Below, in pieces: positions 54,036-62,978 of a DNA stretch of 64,000 nt. The notes under the pieces were generated by a model. The model ran no database searches. It was given only the letters and a program-made list of their open reading frames with translations, and had not been told where the DNA came from. How positions within the stretch are numbered: the stretch's first letter is position 1; the number at the start of each line of letters is the position of its first letter. A program made the translations under genes and the position numbers. The DNA is from Hoeflea_A sp965204935. GTDB lineage: Bacteria > Pseudomonadota > Alphaproteobacteria > Rhizobiales > Rhizobiaceae. The DNA lies in NCBI RefSeq assembly GCF_965204935.1, contig NZ_CBDBFO010000002.1; one strand, 5' to 3'.

Positions 54036-54743
54036 TTAGAGATCCAGCGTGCCGCCGACACCCGGTGTCTGAACCAGCCCGGCGTCGCCTTCCATCGCCG
54101 CAATGAATTTGTCCGCCGTCTGGTCGATGATCGGAAATGTGCCGAAATGGCAGGGGATGACCTTCGAAAACTTGAAATACCGCCTGCAGGCGAGTGCGGC
54201 CACGGCCCCACCCATGGTGAAGCGGTCTCCGATCGGCACGATCCCGATATCCGGCTGGTGCAGTTCATGGATCAGCGCCATGTCGGAGAAGATGTCGGTA
54301 TCGCCCATGTGCAGCAGCGTCGGTTCGCCATCGATGTGAAGGACGACGCCGTTCGCATTTCCGAGACAGTGCGAGACGCCATCGCTTGTAATGTGCGCAG
54401 AGGAATGAAGCGCATTGACATAGGTTACCGTGAAGCCTTCCTGGCTGACCGTGCCGCCTGTATTGGTCGGATCCAGTTTCTCAACGCCGCCATGCTGACC
54501 GAGCCACATGGCAAGATCGTAATTCGCGATCACAGTCGCACCCGTCTCCTTGGCGATATCGGCAGTATCGCCGACATGATCGCCATGGCCATGGGTCAGG
54601 ACGATATGGCTGACGCCCTTGACTGCCTCTGCCTTGTCGTGCCCCTCGAAACTCGGATTTCCCGTAATGAACGGGTCGATCAGGATCGTCGCTTTTGCCG
54701 TCTCCAGTCGAAATGCCGAATGTCCAAGCCACTGGATTTTCAT
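54036..54743 (-). CDS. UPF0173-type metallo-beta-lactamase-fold hydrolase
   Basis: 235 residues. It begins KIQWLGHSAFRLETAKATIL and has the metal motif LTHGHGDHVGDT, then ALHSSAHI, LHMGDTDIFSDM and PCHFGTFP, giving the His/Asp ligand set of the UlaG-like group. Conserved in bacteria, substrate unknown. It is divergent from ruvX. Confidence 0.93.
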   Translation of the reverse strand: MKIQWLGHSAFRLETAKATILIDPFITGNPSFEGHDKAEAVKGVSHIVLTHGHGDHVGDTADIAKETGATVIANYDLAMWLGQHGGVEKLDPTNTGGTVSQEGFTVTYVNALHSSAHITSDGVSHCLGNANGVVLHIDGEPTLLHMGDTDIFSDMALIHELHQPDIGIVPIGDRFTMGGAVAALACRRYFKFSKVIPCHFGTFPIIDQTADKFIAAMEGDAGLVQTPGVGGTLDL

Positions 54744-54837
54744 CGCTTCGCCTCACAATTCTTGATGTTTCCGCGGACAGCTTATGGGTTGACAGCGTCG
54801 GTGAAAAGCATCAACCCGGGCAAAAGGACAACGTCAT

Positions 54838-55320
54838 ATGAGTGTGATGTCATTGCAGGAGCTGGCCGAGAGCCTGCCGGAAGGCATGGTTCTGGCGGGG
54901 CTCGATCTCGGGACGAAGACGATCGGCATAGCATTGAGCGATCTTGGCCTGTCGCTGGCGACGCCGCGTGATGTCCTGCGTCGCACCCGCTTCACAAAGG
55001 ATGCTGACAAACTGCTGGAGATGCTTGAGGCGGAGCGGGTCGGTGGCTGCGTCATCGGGCTTCCCGTCAATATGGACGGAACACAGGGGCCAAGGGCTCA
55101 GGCAACAAAGGCTTTTGTCAGGAACCTGGAAGCAATGACGGATATGGGATTCGCTTTCTGGGACGAACGCCTTTCAACGGTCGCGGCCGAGCGTGCACTT
55201 CTGGAGATGGATGTCTCGCGAAAGAAACGGGCACAGAGGATCGATGCAGCCGCTGCGGCCTTTATCCTTCAGGGCGCCCTCGACAGGCTCTCGTCGCTCT
55301 CGACCGGCAATTCCGAATAG
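54838..55320 (+). CDS. ruvX: Holliday-junction resolvase-like RuvX
   Basis: 160 residues. RNase H-like fold with LAGLDLGTKTIGIALSD, GLPVNMDGTQGPRA, FWDERLSTVAAERAL and IDAAAAAFILQGALD. RuvX/YqgF acts in 16S rRNA 5' processing in other bacteria and may act on Holliday junctions. Its last 52 bp overlap the convergent gene at 55269-55625. Confidence 0.95.
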   Translation: MSVMSLQELAESLPEGMVLAGLDLGTKTIGIALSDLGLSLATPRDVLRRTRFTKDADKLLEMLEAERVGGCVIGLPVNMDGTQGPRAQATKAFVRNLEAMTDMGFAFWDERLSTVAAERALLEMDVSRKKRAQRIDAAAAAFILQGALDRLSSLSTGNSE

Positions 55321-55625
55321 ACCGGCTCGAGAGGCTGTTCCTCAAACGCGCTGCGCTTGCTTTGTATCCACGCCCAAATCTGCTTGCGCCAACGGAAACA
55401 AGCGATGGCCAGCACGATCAGGCTGTCGACAATGAGAGCTTTCAGCAGCAGCGGTGGAATGGACTCCGGTGGCATGCCGAGCATTTCGCCATAGATCTGG
55501 AAAACCAGGTCATGGACCTGCCGCGAAAGCATGATGAAGCCGAAATTGATGTCGTGATAGGACAGACCGTACCACGATCCGATGAGCGCGACCGGTACAA
55601 ACCACAGTATTAGAAACCATTTCAT
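55269..55625 (-). CDS. Small membrane protein
   Basis: 118 residues from the ATG at 55625, preceded by a GGGGGC site. Two hydrophobic segments (FLILWFVPVALIGSWYGL, then LLLKALIVDSLIVLAIACF), a middle PPESIPP turn and a charged tail. Rhizobial genomes have similar short proteins next to ruvX as I recall, function unknown. It overlaps the end of ruvX tail-to-tail. Confidence 0.7.
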   Translation of the reverse strand: MKWFLILWFVPVALIGSWYGLSYHDINFGFIMLSRQVHDLVFQIYGEMLGMPPESIPPLLLKALIVDSLIVLAIACFRWRKQIWAWIQSKRSAFEEQPLEPVYSELPVESDESLSRAP

Positions 55626-55863
55626 GCGGCCTGCCCCCTGACGAAAGGCCCCGTGCATAGCAGGGCGGCATTTGCTTATATGCGTATGCGGCCACGTCGC
55701 CCTCGGGACACACGTGGTTAACCAAATCTGGGCCCTTTTTCCGCCCGGCGCAACGTAAACCATTTGTTAAGGTTAATATTCACGCCAAGGCGCTGGAGCT
55801 TGCGCTTGTGCCGTCCGCTTGCGGAGGCTATGAACAAACCGTTCTGCCTCCGCGATTTTCCTG

Positions 55864-56799
55864 ATGTTACCGATATTTGAGAGCATCCTGCCCATATTCC
55901 TGATCGTCCTGCTCGGGGTGGTCCTGAAGCGCTTGCCGATCGTTGATCGCAATGTGTGGCACGGGCTTGAGGAAGTCGGATACTATGTGCTTTTCCCGGC
56001 CCTGCTTTTCCTGACACTCTACCGGGCGGATTTCAGCGGTCTCGAATTGACGGAAGTCAGCGTCGCAACTTTCGCGACGATGGGCGTGATGTTCGCGCTG
56101 ATGCTGGCAATGTGGCCGATGATGCGAAACAAAGGCGTATCGAATGCCGCCTATTCCACGGTCTTCCAGACCGCGACACGCTGGAACGGCTTTATAGCCC
56201 TTGCAATCGCCGACAAGCTCTATGGCGACACCGGACTTGCGCTGACCGCACTCGTCATGGCGCTCATCATCATTCCGATCAATCTCGGCAATGTTGCCAT
56301 GCTGGTCTGGTTCGTCAGCCCCAACCGCGACATCCGGTCGCTTGCCTGGCGGCTACTGACCAACCCGCTCATCCTGTCGTCGCTTGCAGGTATAGCGTTT
56401 CAGTATTTCGGGATACCGGTTTACGCGCCGGTCGAACAGGCCGTCGATCTCATCGCCAGCGCCGCGCTCGGCATGGGTCTGCTGATGGTCGGTGCCGGGC
56501 TGCGAATACGCGACACGGTCAAACCCAAACCCGTTGCGATCCTGCCGGTGTTTCTGAAGCTGCTGCTCTACCCGGCCGTTCTGACAACGATCGGCTGGTG
56601 GGCAGGCGCGGAAGGCGAGACGCTGATCATCCTGGCCATCTGCGGCAGCGTTCCGACGGCCATGAACGGCTACCTGCTGGCCCGGCAGATGGGCGGCGAT
56701 GCAACGCTCTACGCGACCGTGGCGACGCTGCAGACGGCCGCTGCCTTTTTCTCAATCCCGCTGGTCATCTACGCCGCTGGTTATGTCGCCTCGGGATAG
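55864..56799 (+). CDS. AEC (auxin efflux carrier) family transporter
   Basis: 311 residues with ten hydrophobic segments. The typical start SILPIFLIVLLGVVLKR and later KLYGDTGLALTALVMALIIIP and PTAMNGYLLARQMGG fit the AEC family, which includes malonate and other small-acid transporters. Its 3' end overlaps the convergent acyl-CoA dehydrogenase gene by 19 bp. Confidence 0.9.
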   Translation: MLPIFESILPIFLIVLLGVVLKRLPIVDRNVWHGLEEVGYYVLFPALLFLTLYRADFSGLELTEVSVATFATMGVMFALMLAMWPMMRNKGVSNAAYSTVFQTATRWNGFIALAIADKLYGDTGLALTALVMALIIIPINLGNVAMLVWFVSPNRDIRSLAWRLLTNPLILSSLAGIAFQYFGIPVYAPVEQAVDLIASAALGMGLLMVGAGLRIRDTVKPKPVAILPVFLKLLLYPAVLTTIGWWAGAEGETLIILAICGSVPTAMNGYLLARQMGGDATLYATVATLQTAAAFFSIPLVIYAAGYVASG

Positions 56800-58442
56800 A
56801 GCAGCGACACGATCTGGGCGGCATCGAACCGCATATCGAGCATGCCGTAAGTCGAGCGCCAGGATCCGGCGAGCCGCGATTCGGCAAATGCATCGGCGAT
56901 GCGGCCGGCGCCCATGCGATAAAGCTCCGCCGACGCCGCGGAATAGGCAAGCTGTTCGGCAAGCAGCCGCGCCGCGCTTTCGTCCCGCTGACACAGCGCG
57001 GTCGCCGCCGTCAGCACATCGACCGTGCGTTTCGAAAACGGACCGAGATCGGCCGCTATGGTGGTGATCACCGCCTCGAGCTGACGCGGGTCCGCGCTCA
57101 ATGTGCGTAACAGGTCGAGCGCCATGACATTGCCCGAACCTTCCCAGATCGCATTGACCGGCGCTTCCCGGTAGTGGCGCGCCAGCGCGCGCTCCTCCAC
57201 ATAGCCGGCCCCGCCCATGCATTCCATGGCTTCGTAGATAAGGGCCGGCGCCATCTTGCAGATCCAGTACTTGATGACCGGCGTCATCACCCGCGCATAG
57301 GCCGCTTCCTGCTCGTCATTGCCCGAGTTGTCGAAAGCGCGCGCCAGCCGCATGACGAGCGCTGTGGCAGCCGCCACGTCCAGCGCCATATCCGCCTGTA
57401 CGCGGGCCATAAGCGGTTGCTCAGTCAGAGCCTTTCCGAAGACCTTGCGCTGCCTGCAGAAGTGTACCGACTCGGCAAGCGAAGCGCGCATGATCCCGGC
57501 AGACGCCAGTGCGCAGTCAAGCCGGGTCAGGGTCACCATTTCAAGGATTGTGCGCACACCCTTGCCCGGATCGCCCAGCAGGTATCCGTAGGAATTGGCA
57601 AACTCCACCTCACTGGATGCATTGGATCGATTGCCGAGCTTGTCCTTCAGTCGCTGAAATTGCAGGCCGTTCGGCTTGCCATCCTCGAGATAACGCGGCA
57701 CCAGAAAACAGCCGAGTCCCTCAGGCATCTGGGCAAGCATCAGGAAGGCATCGCTCATCGGCGCCGACATGAACCATTTGTGGCCGGTCAGCCGATAGAC
57801 CCCCTCGCCTGCCTTCTCGGCACGGCTGGTATTGGCGCGCACATCCGTACCGCCCTGCTTTTCGGTCATGCCCATGCCGATCGTGACGGCAGACTTCGAG
57901 GCAATGGGCCGATGCGATGAATCATAGGCATGTGTCAGCACTTTCGGCGCCCAGATCTGGTAGACGGCCGGATTGGCGCGGATCGACGCCAGCGATGCAT
58001 TGGTCATGGTGATCGGGCAAAGGTGACCGCTTTCGAGACCGGCCGTCATGAAGAACTTGATGGCGCGCGCCTGCTGCGCAATGCCCTTTTCTTCCGGCCG
58101 GTTTTCCCAGATCGAACAATGCAGCCCGTTTCCGCAGGAACGTCGCATCAACGCATGATACGCCGGATGGAAATCAACCTGGTCGATGCGGTGACCCGCT
58201 GGATCGAAGGTCCGCAATTGCGGTGTCGACTCGTTGGCGATGCGCGCAAGATCCTGGGCTTCGGGCGTCGTGACAAAGCGTCCGACCGCCGAAAACTCGT
58301 CGCGCACCTTTTTCGGCATCTGGCTTGCGACCTCGAAGAGCATGGGATCCGACTGGTAGGCGTTGATGCCCGAGAAGGGCGTCGGCTGATTGAGAACCTC
58401 ATGTGTGGCGCGGTTCGCTGACGGCTTTGACATATGGGTCAT
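56781..58442 (-). CDS. Acyl-CoA dehydrogenase, AidB-like
   Basis: 553 residues from the ATG at 58442 (an ATG at 58433 is also possible). It has the AidB-type N-terminal extension (HEVLNQPTPFSGINAYQSDP), FAD-site pieces IGMGMTEKQGGTDVR and KWFMSAPMSDAFL, and the catalytic-domain segment GGAGYVEERALARHYREA. It resembles isovaleryl-CoA dehydrogenase/AidB proteins linked to the adaptive response. No ada gene is adjacent, so regulation is unknown. Confidence 0.9.
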   Translation of the reverse strand: MTHMSKPSANRATHEVLNQPTPFSGINAYQSDPMLFEVASQMPKKVRDEFSAVGRFVTTPEAQDLARIANESTPQLRTFDPAGHRIDQVDFHPAYHALMRRSCGNGLHCSIWENRPEEKGIAQQARAIKFFMTAGLESGHLCPITMTNASLASIRANPAVYQIWAPKVLTHAYDSSHRPIASKSAVTIGMGMTEKQGGTDVRANTSRAEKAGEGVYRLTGHKWFMSAPMSDAFLMLAQMPEGLGCFLVPRYLEDGKPNGLQFQRLKDKLGNRSNASSEVEFANSYGYLLGDPGKGVRTILEMVTLTRLDCALASAGIMRASLAESVHFCRQRKVFGKALTEQPLMARVQADMALDVAAATALVMRLARAFDNSGNDEQEAAYARVMTPVIKYWICKMAPALIYEAMECMGGAGYVEERALARHYREAPVNAIWEGSGNVMALDLLRTLSADPRQLEAVITTIAADLGPFSKRTVDVLTAATALCQRDESAARLLAEQLAYSAASAELYRMGAGRIADAFAESRLAGSWRSTYGMLDMRFDAAQIVSLLYPEAT

Positions 58443-58623
58443 GTTCCTGCTGGGGCTGCCCCCGTTTACTTTGCGGCTGAACGGGTCGGACGTCTCGACG
58501 TCATTCAGCATACTCTACTGGTACTTAGATGGGGATGATCCACACCCGGCGTGTCGTTTTCTTGCCCATTGCGGCGATGACGCCTATAGAAGCGCCAATC
58601 GGCATAATTTGCGAGTACTATCC

Positions 58624-59562
58624 ATGGTTTTTCCCCATCGCCACCTGCTTGGCATCAACGGGCTCTCGGAACTGGATATCTCGTTTCTTCTCGACAAGGC
58701 AGACCAGGCTGTCAAGCTCAGCAGGCAGCGCGAGAAAAAAACCTCCACGCTGCGCGGTCTGACGCAGATCAACCTCTTTTTCGAGGCATCGACGCGCACT
58801 CAGGCTTCCTTCGAGTTGGCCGGCAAGCGCCTCGGTGCGGATGTGATGAACATGTCCGTCGGCAACTCTTCGGTCAAAAAAGGCGAAACGCTGATCGACA
58901 CCGCGATGACACTCAACGCCATGCATCCGGACATCCTCGTGGTACGTCACTCGTCCGCCGGAGCGACGGCATTGCTGGCGCAGAAGGTCGACTGCTCCGT
59001 CGTCAATGCCGGAGACGGGGCGCACGAGCACCCGACACAGGCACTGCTCGACGCGCTGACAATCCGCCGCGAAAAGGGCAGGATCGCCGGTCTGACCGTC
59101 GCCATCTGCGGCGATGTCCTGCACAGCCGCGTCGCCCGCTCGAACATGATCCTGCTGGGCGCGCTCGGTGCCCGGCTGCGCGTCATTGCGCCTTCGACCC
59201 TGCTGCCCGCGGGCATCGACAAGATGGGCGTCGAGGTCTTCCACAAAATGGAGGACGGCCTTCGCGACGCGGATGTTGTAATGATGCTGCGCCTGCAGCG
59301 CGAGCGCATGTCCGGCTCCTTTGTCCCCTCGGTGCGCGAATACTTCCGCTATTTCGGGCTCGATGCGCAAAAGCTTGCCCTTGCCAAACCGGACGCACTC
59401 GTCATGCATCCCGGACCCATGAACCGCGGCATCGAGATCGCCTCGGATATCGCCGACGGCCCGCAAAGCGTGATCGAGGCGCAGGTTGAAATGGGGGTCG
59501 CCGTTCGCATGGCGGTCATGGAGGCGCTCTTGCTTTCCGGCGACGGAGGGCCAGCCCAGTGA
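58624..59562 (+). CDS. pyrB: Aspartate carbamoyltransferase catalytic subunit
   Basis: 312 residues from the ATG at 58624. Carbamoyl-phosphate site FFEASTRTQASFELA, later HEHPTQALLDALT, and the aspartate loop MLRLQRERM. It makes carbamoyl-aspartate in pyrimidine synthesis. The stop overlaps the GTG of the next gene, so the two subunits are coupled. Confidence 0.97.
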   Translation: MVFPHRHLLGINGLSELDISFLLDKADQAVKLSRQREKKTSTLRGLTQINLFFEASTRTQASFELAGKRLGADVMNMSVGNSSVKKGETLIDTAMTLNAMHPDILVVRHSSAGATALLAQKVDCSVVNAGDGAHEHPTQALLDALTIRREKGRIAGLTVAICGDVLHSRVARSNMILLGALGARLRVIAPSTLLPAGIDKMGVEVFHKMEDGLRDADVVMMLRLQRERMSGSFVPSVREYFRYFGLDAQKLALAKPDALVMHPGPMNRGIEIASDIADGPQSVIEAQVEMGVAVRMAVMEALLLSGDGGPAQ

Positions 59563-60836
59563 CAACTTTTCTCCTGAAAAACGCGCGTATTGTCGATCCG
59601 TCGGAGGAGCGGGATGAAGTCGGCGATCTGCTCGTCGAAAACGGCCGCATCGCCGCTGCCGGTTCCGTGCAATCGGCGTCCAATGCCCGGCAGATCGACT
59701 GCAGCGGCAAACTGGTCATACCGGGCCTTGTCGATGCCAGGGTCTTTGTCGGCGAGCCGGGTGCCGAGCATAGGGAAACAATTGCTTCCGCAAGTCAGGC
59801 CGCCGCTGCGGGTGGCGTGACATCCCTGATCATGATGCCCGACACCGCTCCGCCGATTGATGATGTCGCCCTGGTCGAGTTCGTCATGCGCACGGCACGG
59901 GATGAGGCCAGCGTGCATGTTTACCCCGCAGCGGCAATGACCAAGGCGCTCAAGGGAACGGAACTCACCGAGTTCGGCCTCCTGAGCGATGCCGGCGCGG
60001 TGATGCTGACCAATGGCCGGGAGCCTCTCGGCAACAATCTGGTCCTGCGACGGGCAATGACTTATGCGCGCGATTTCGGGCTGGTGGTTGCGTGCGAGAC
60101 CCAGGACCAGAACCTTGCCGCGCAAGGCGTTATGAATGAGGGCCTTTTTGCAAGCTGGCTGGGCCTTGAGGGCATTCCGCGCGAAGCAGAAATTATTCCG
60201 CTGGAGCGCGATCTGAGGCTCGCTGAATTGACCGGCGCGCGCTATCACGCCGCTAAGATCTCGACATCGGAATCGGTCGAAGCCGTTCGCACCGCACGCA
60301 AACGCGGCGCCGATGTCACATGCGGTATTTCGATCAATCATCTTTCGCTGAACGAGAATGATATCGGCGAGTACCGGACATTTTTCCGCTTGTCGCCGCC
60401 GCTGCGCAGCGAAGATGATCGCCAGGCCATGGTTTCCGCGCTCGCCAGCGGCGATATCGATATCATCGTGTCGTCACACGATCCGCAGGATGTTGATACC
60501 AAGCGCCTGCCCTTTGCCGACGCGGCAGATGGAGCAGTCGGACTGGAGACCATGTTGGCAGCGGCCCTGCGCCTGCATCACAACGGCGATGTCCCGTTGA
60601 TGCGGCTTGTCGATGCGATGTCGACCCGCCCGGCGGCCATTTTCGGTCTCGATGCAGGCTCGTTGAAGCCCGGCTGTCCGGCAGATCTCGCAATTGTTGA
60701 TCCTGACGAGCCCTGGGTGGTCTCCAAGGACAAGCTGCGCTCCCGTTCAAAGAACACACCGTTCGAGGATGCACGTTTCCAGGGCCGGGTTCTGGCAACC
60801 ATGGTTGCCGGCCGTTTTGTTTTCGGAGATCTGTAA
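59559..60836 (+). CDS. pyrC: Dihydroorotase-like protein lacking the HxH metal site
   Basis: 425 residues. It has the amidohydrolase fold with LVIPGLVDARVFVGEPGAEH, but where active dihydroorotases have HxH (metal ligands) there is Arg61-Val-Phe63. The rest (GGVTSLIMMPDTAP, later ISINHLSLNEND and SSHDPQDVD) matches the family. It is probably a non-catalytic partner of PyrB, like PyrC' of Pseudomonas, with the active enzyme encoded elsewhere. Coupled to pyrB. Confidence 0.9.
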   Translation: MTTFLLKNARIVDPSEERDEVGDLLVENGRIAAAGSVQSASNARQIDCSGKLVIPGLVDARVFVGEPGAEHRETIASASQAAAAGGVTSLIMMPDTAPPIDDVALVEFVMRTARDEASVHVYPAAAMTKALKGTELTEFGLLSDAGAVMLTNGREPLGNNLVLRRAMTYARDFGLVVACETQDQNLAAQGVMNEGLFASWLGLEGIPREAEIIPLERDLRLAELTGARYHAAKISTSESVEAVRTARKRGADVTCGISINHLSLNENDIGEYRTFFRLSPPLRSEDDRQAMVSALASGDIDIIVSSHDPQDVDTKRLPFADAADGAVGLETMLAAALRLHHNGDVPLMRLVDAMSTRPAAIFGLDAGSLKPGCPADLAIVDPDEPWVVSKDKLRSRSKNTPFEDARFQGRVLATMVAGRFVFGDL

Positions 60837-60950
60837 GGCGCTCTGTGCAGACCACTGGATGGGGCGCTTTAAATCAGTCGGTACTTGCTCTAGTTTGCCC
60901 GCATTTCAGAATGCAACCCGCGAACGGGTATTTGTCACGGGAAGGATGTC

Positions 60951-61565
60951 ATGCCGGATCCGATAAATTGGCAATTGAGCCTGCCCTTTTTTGCTGCGGC
61001 TCTGGTGTTCGGCTACCTGCTCGGATCAATTCCGTTCGGTTTGATCCTGACCCGTATGGCCGGACTGGGCGACGTGCGCAAGATTGGCTCCGGCAATATC
61101 GGCGCGACCAATGTTCTGCGCACCGGGAACAAGGGTCTGGCGGCTGCGACTCTGCTTCTCGACGCGCTGAAGGGAACCGCTGCCGTGCTGATCGCCGGTC
61201 TTTGGGGACCGGACACCGCAATTATCGCCGGCTTCGGCGCGTTTCTCGGTCATCTGTTTCCGGTCTGGCTCAGATTTGCCGGCGGCAAGGGAGTCGCAAC
61301 CTATCTGGGCGTCCTGCTCGGACTTGTGCCGATTGGCGTTGTCATATTCGCGGTCATCTGGTTGGCGACGGCAGCCGTGACCCGCTATTCGTCTCTGGCC
61401 GCTCTGATAGCGGCCATCGTGGTGCCGGTCGCCCTGTTCGTGCTTGGACACATTCAGGTCGCTGAACTCTTCACGGTCATGAGTGCGCTCACCTTCATCA
61501 AGCACAGAGCCAACATTGCGCGGCTTCTGTCCGGCGAAGAAAGCCGGATCGGAGAAAAGGGCTGA
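60951..61565 (+). CDS. plsY: Acyl-phosphate glycerol-3-phosphate acyltransferase
   Basis: 204 residues, five or six hydrophobic segments. The family motifs are LLGSIPFGLILTR, GSGNIGATNVLRTGNK, and GHLFPVWLRFAGGKGVAT. PlsY makes lysophosphatidate from acyl-phosphate at the membrane. It overlaps dprA by one base. Confidence 0.97.
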   Translation: MPDPINWQLSLPFFAAALVFGYLLGSIPFGLILTRMAGLGDVRKIGSGNIGATNVLRTGNKGLAAATLLLDALKGTAAVLIAGLWGPDTAIIAGFGAFLGHLFPVWLRFAGGKGVATYLGVLLGLVPIGVVIFAVIWLATAAVTRYSSLAALIAAIVVPVALFVLGHIQVAELFTVMSALTFIKHRANIARLLSGEESRIGEKG

Positions 61566-62713
61566 TGGCGCAAGCCGGTCCGGATTGCAGAAAGCTCTCC
61601 GAAAAGGAACGTCTCGCCTGGCTTCGCCTGGCGCGCACTGAAAATGTCGGTCCGGTTACGTTCAGAAAGCTGATCGGCCGGTTCGGATCCGCCACAACGG
61701 CATTGGAGGCACTTCCGGGCCTGTCGCGAAACGGCGGCTCCAAAAGAGACCCCAGGATTTGTTCTTCCGATGCGGCGGCAATCGAATTGGAGGCGGCAGA
61801 CAGGCTGGGGTGCCAACTGGTCTGCTCGTGTGAGCCGCAATACCCGTCAGCGCTTCGTTCCGCCGACGGCGCACCGCCTCTCCTGACGGTCAAGGGATCG
61901 ATGTCCGCGTTCGCCCGTCCCTTTGTGGCCATCGTCGGATCTCGCAACGCATCCGCCGTCGGTGGCCGCATCGCACGAACACTTTCAGCCGATATCGGAG
62001 AGTCCGGTTACGGCATTGTGTCGGGCCTCGCCAGGGGCATCGACGCGGCGGCCCACGAGGCTGCCCTTGAAACCGGCACAGTGGCGGTCATGGCCGGCGG
62101 GCTGGACCGGCCCTATCCGCCACAGAACATCGCCCTCTTCGAGAAGATCTGCGCAGGCGGCAACAGCGCCGCGGTCAGCGAAATGCCGCTAGGCTGGGAA
62201 GCGCGCGCCCGCGATTTTCCGCGCAGGAACCGGATCATTGCCGGCATGGCGCTCGGACTGATCGTCGTTGAGGCGGCGAAAAAGTCTGGGTCTCTTATCT
62301 CGGCGCGACTGGCGGGCGAATTGGGCAGGCTTGTGTTCGCCGTGCCCGGTTCGCCGCTCGATCCGCGTGCCAAGGGTACCAATGATCTGATCAAGGACGG
62401 TGCCATATTGACGACCGGGGCTGGCGATGTAGTTGATGCGCTGGCGCCGCTCAGTGGCAATCTGACATCACACGGCGGCGCGCAGATGATGTTCGAAGAA
62501 GAAAAGATCGCCGTTGAGCAACAGGCCGGTCCGACAGACAGGAGCCGAACGCAGGTGGCTGGTGCGCTCGGTCCGGCGCCGGTCGCGATAGACGAGATAG
62601 TCCGGCATACGGGTCTGCTTCCCGCCGAGATCTACGTGGTTCTCCTGGAACTGGACCTTGCCGGCAGATTGGCCCGCCATCCGGGCGGTATGGTATCCCT
62701 GCTGCCGGCTTGA
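61565..62713 (+). CDS. dprA: DNA processing protein A
   Basis: 382 residues. SAM-like N-terminus, then the Rossmann-like DprA core with FVAIVGSRNASAVGGRIAR, SGLARGIDAAAHEAAL, MAGGLDRPYPPQN and RNRIIAGMALGLIVVEAA. The C-terminal winged domain follows. DprA loads RecA on incoming DNA during transformation. Conserved in this chromosomal run whether or not the strain is competent. Confidence 0.96.
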   Translation: MAQAGPDCRKLSEKERLAWLRLARTENVGPVTFRKLIGRFGSATTALEALPGLSRNGGSKRDPRICSSDAAAIELEAADRLGCQLVCSCEPQYPSALRSADGAPPLLTVKGSMSAFARPFVAIVGSRNASAVGGRIARTLSADIGESGYGIVSGLARGIDAAAHEAALETGTVAVMAGGLDRPYPPQNIALFEKICAGGNSAAVSEMPLGWEARARDFPRRNRIIAGMALGLIVVEAAKKSGSLISARLAGELGRLVFAVPGSPLDPRAKGTNDLIKDGAILTTGAGDVVDALAPLSGNLTSHGGAQMMFEEEKIAVEQQAGPTDRSRTQVAGALGPAPVAIDEIVRHTGLLPAEIYVVLLELDLAGRLARHPGGMVSLLPA

Positions 62714-62978
62714 GCGCGTTAATCCTGTCGGCCGGAATTACTCTCAATCAGTTTCATTTCGCCCGGTCTTGGATTAGGAATGCAGGCCAATTCCTTTGCG
62801 AATAAGAACTTAATTCCCCGGTACGCAAGGTGTTGTAAACGGGTTATCAGGGCAAAAATTCCGACGTAAGCCCTTGACCCGCAGCAATTCGGTGTTCATT
62901 TCGGAGCGGGGGATTGCTAATTCAATTGGAAATCTCACAGCGGAATTCGCCCGCAGGGCATCACAACAGAGTTATTAT

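Noticed and set aside
58618..59565. 315-codon minus-strand ORF opposite pyrB
   Set aside because: Exact antisense of pyrB with shadow-type composition.
62714..62978. Possible small RNA or gene between dprA and topA
   Set aside because: No open frame, hairpin with T-run or recognisable motif could be supported.
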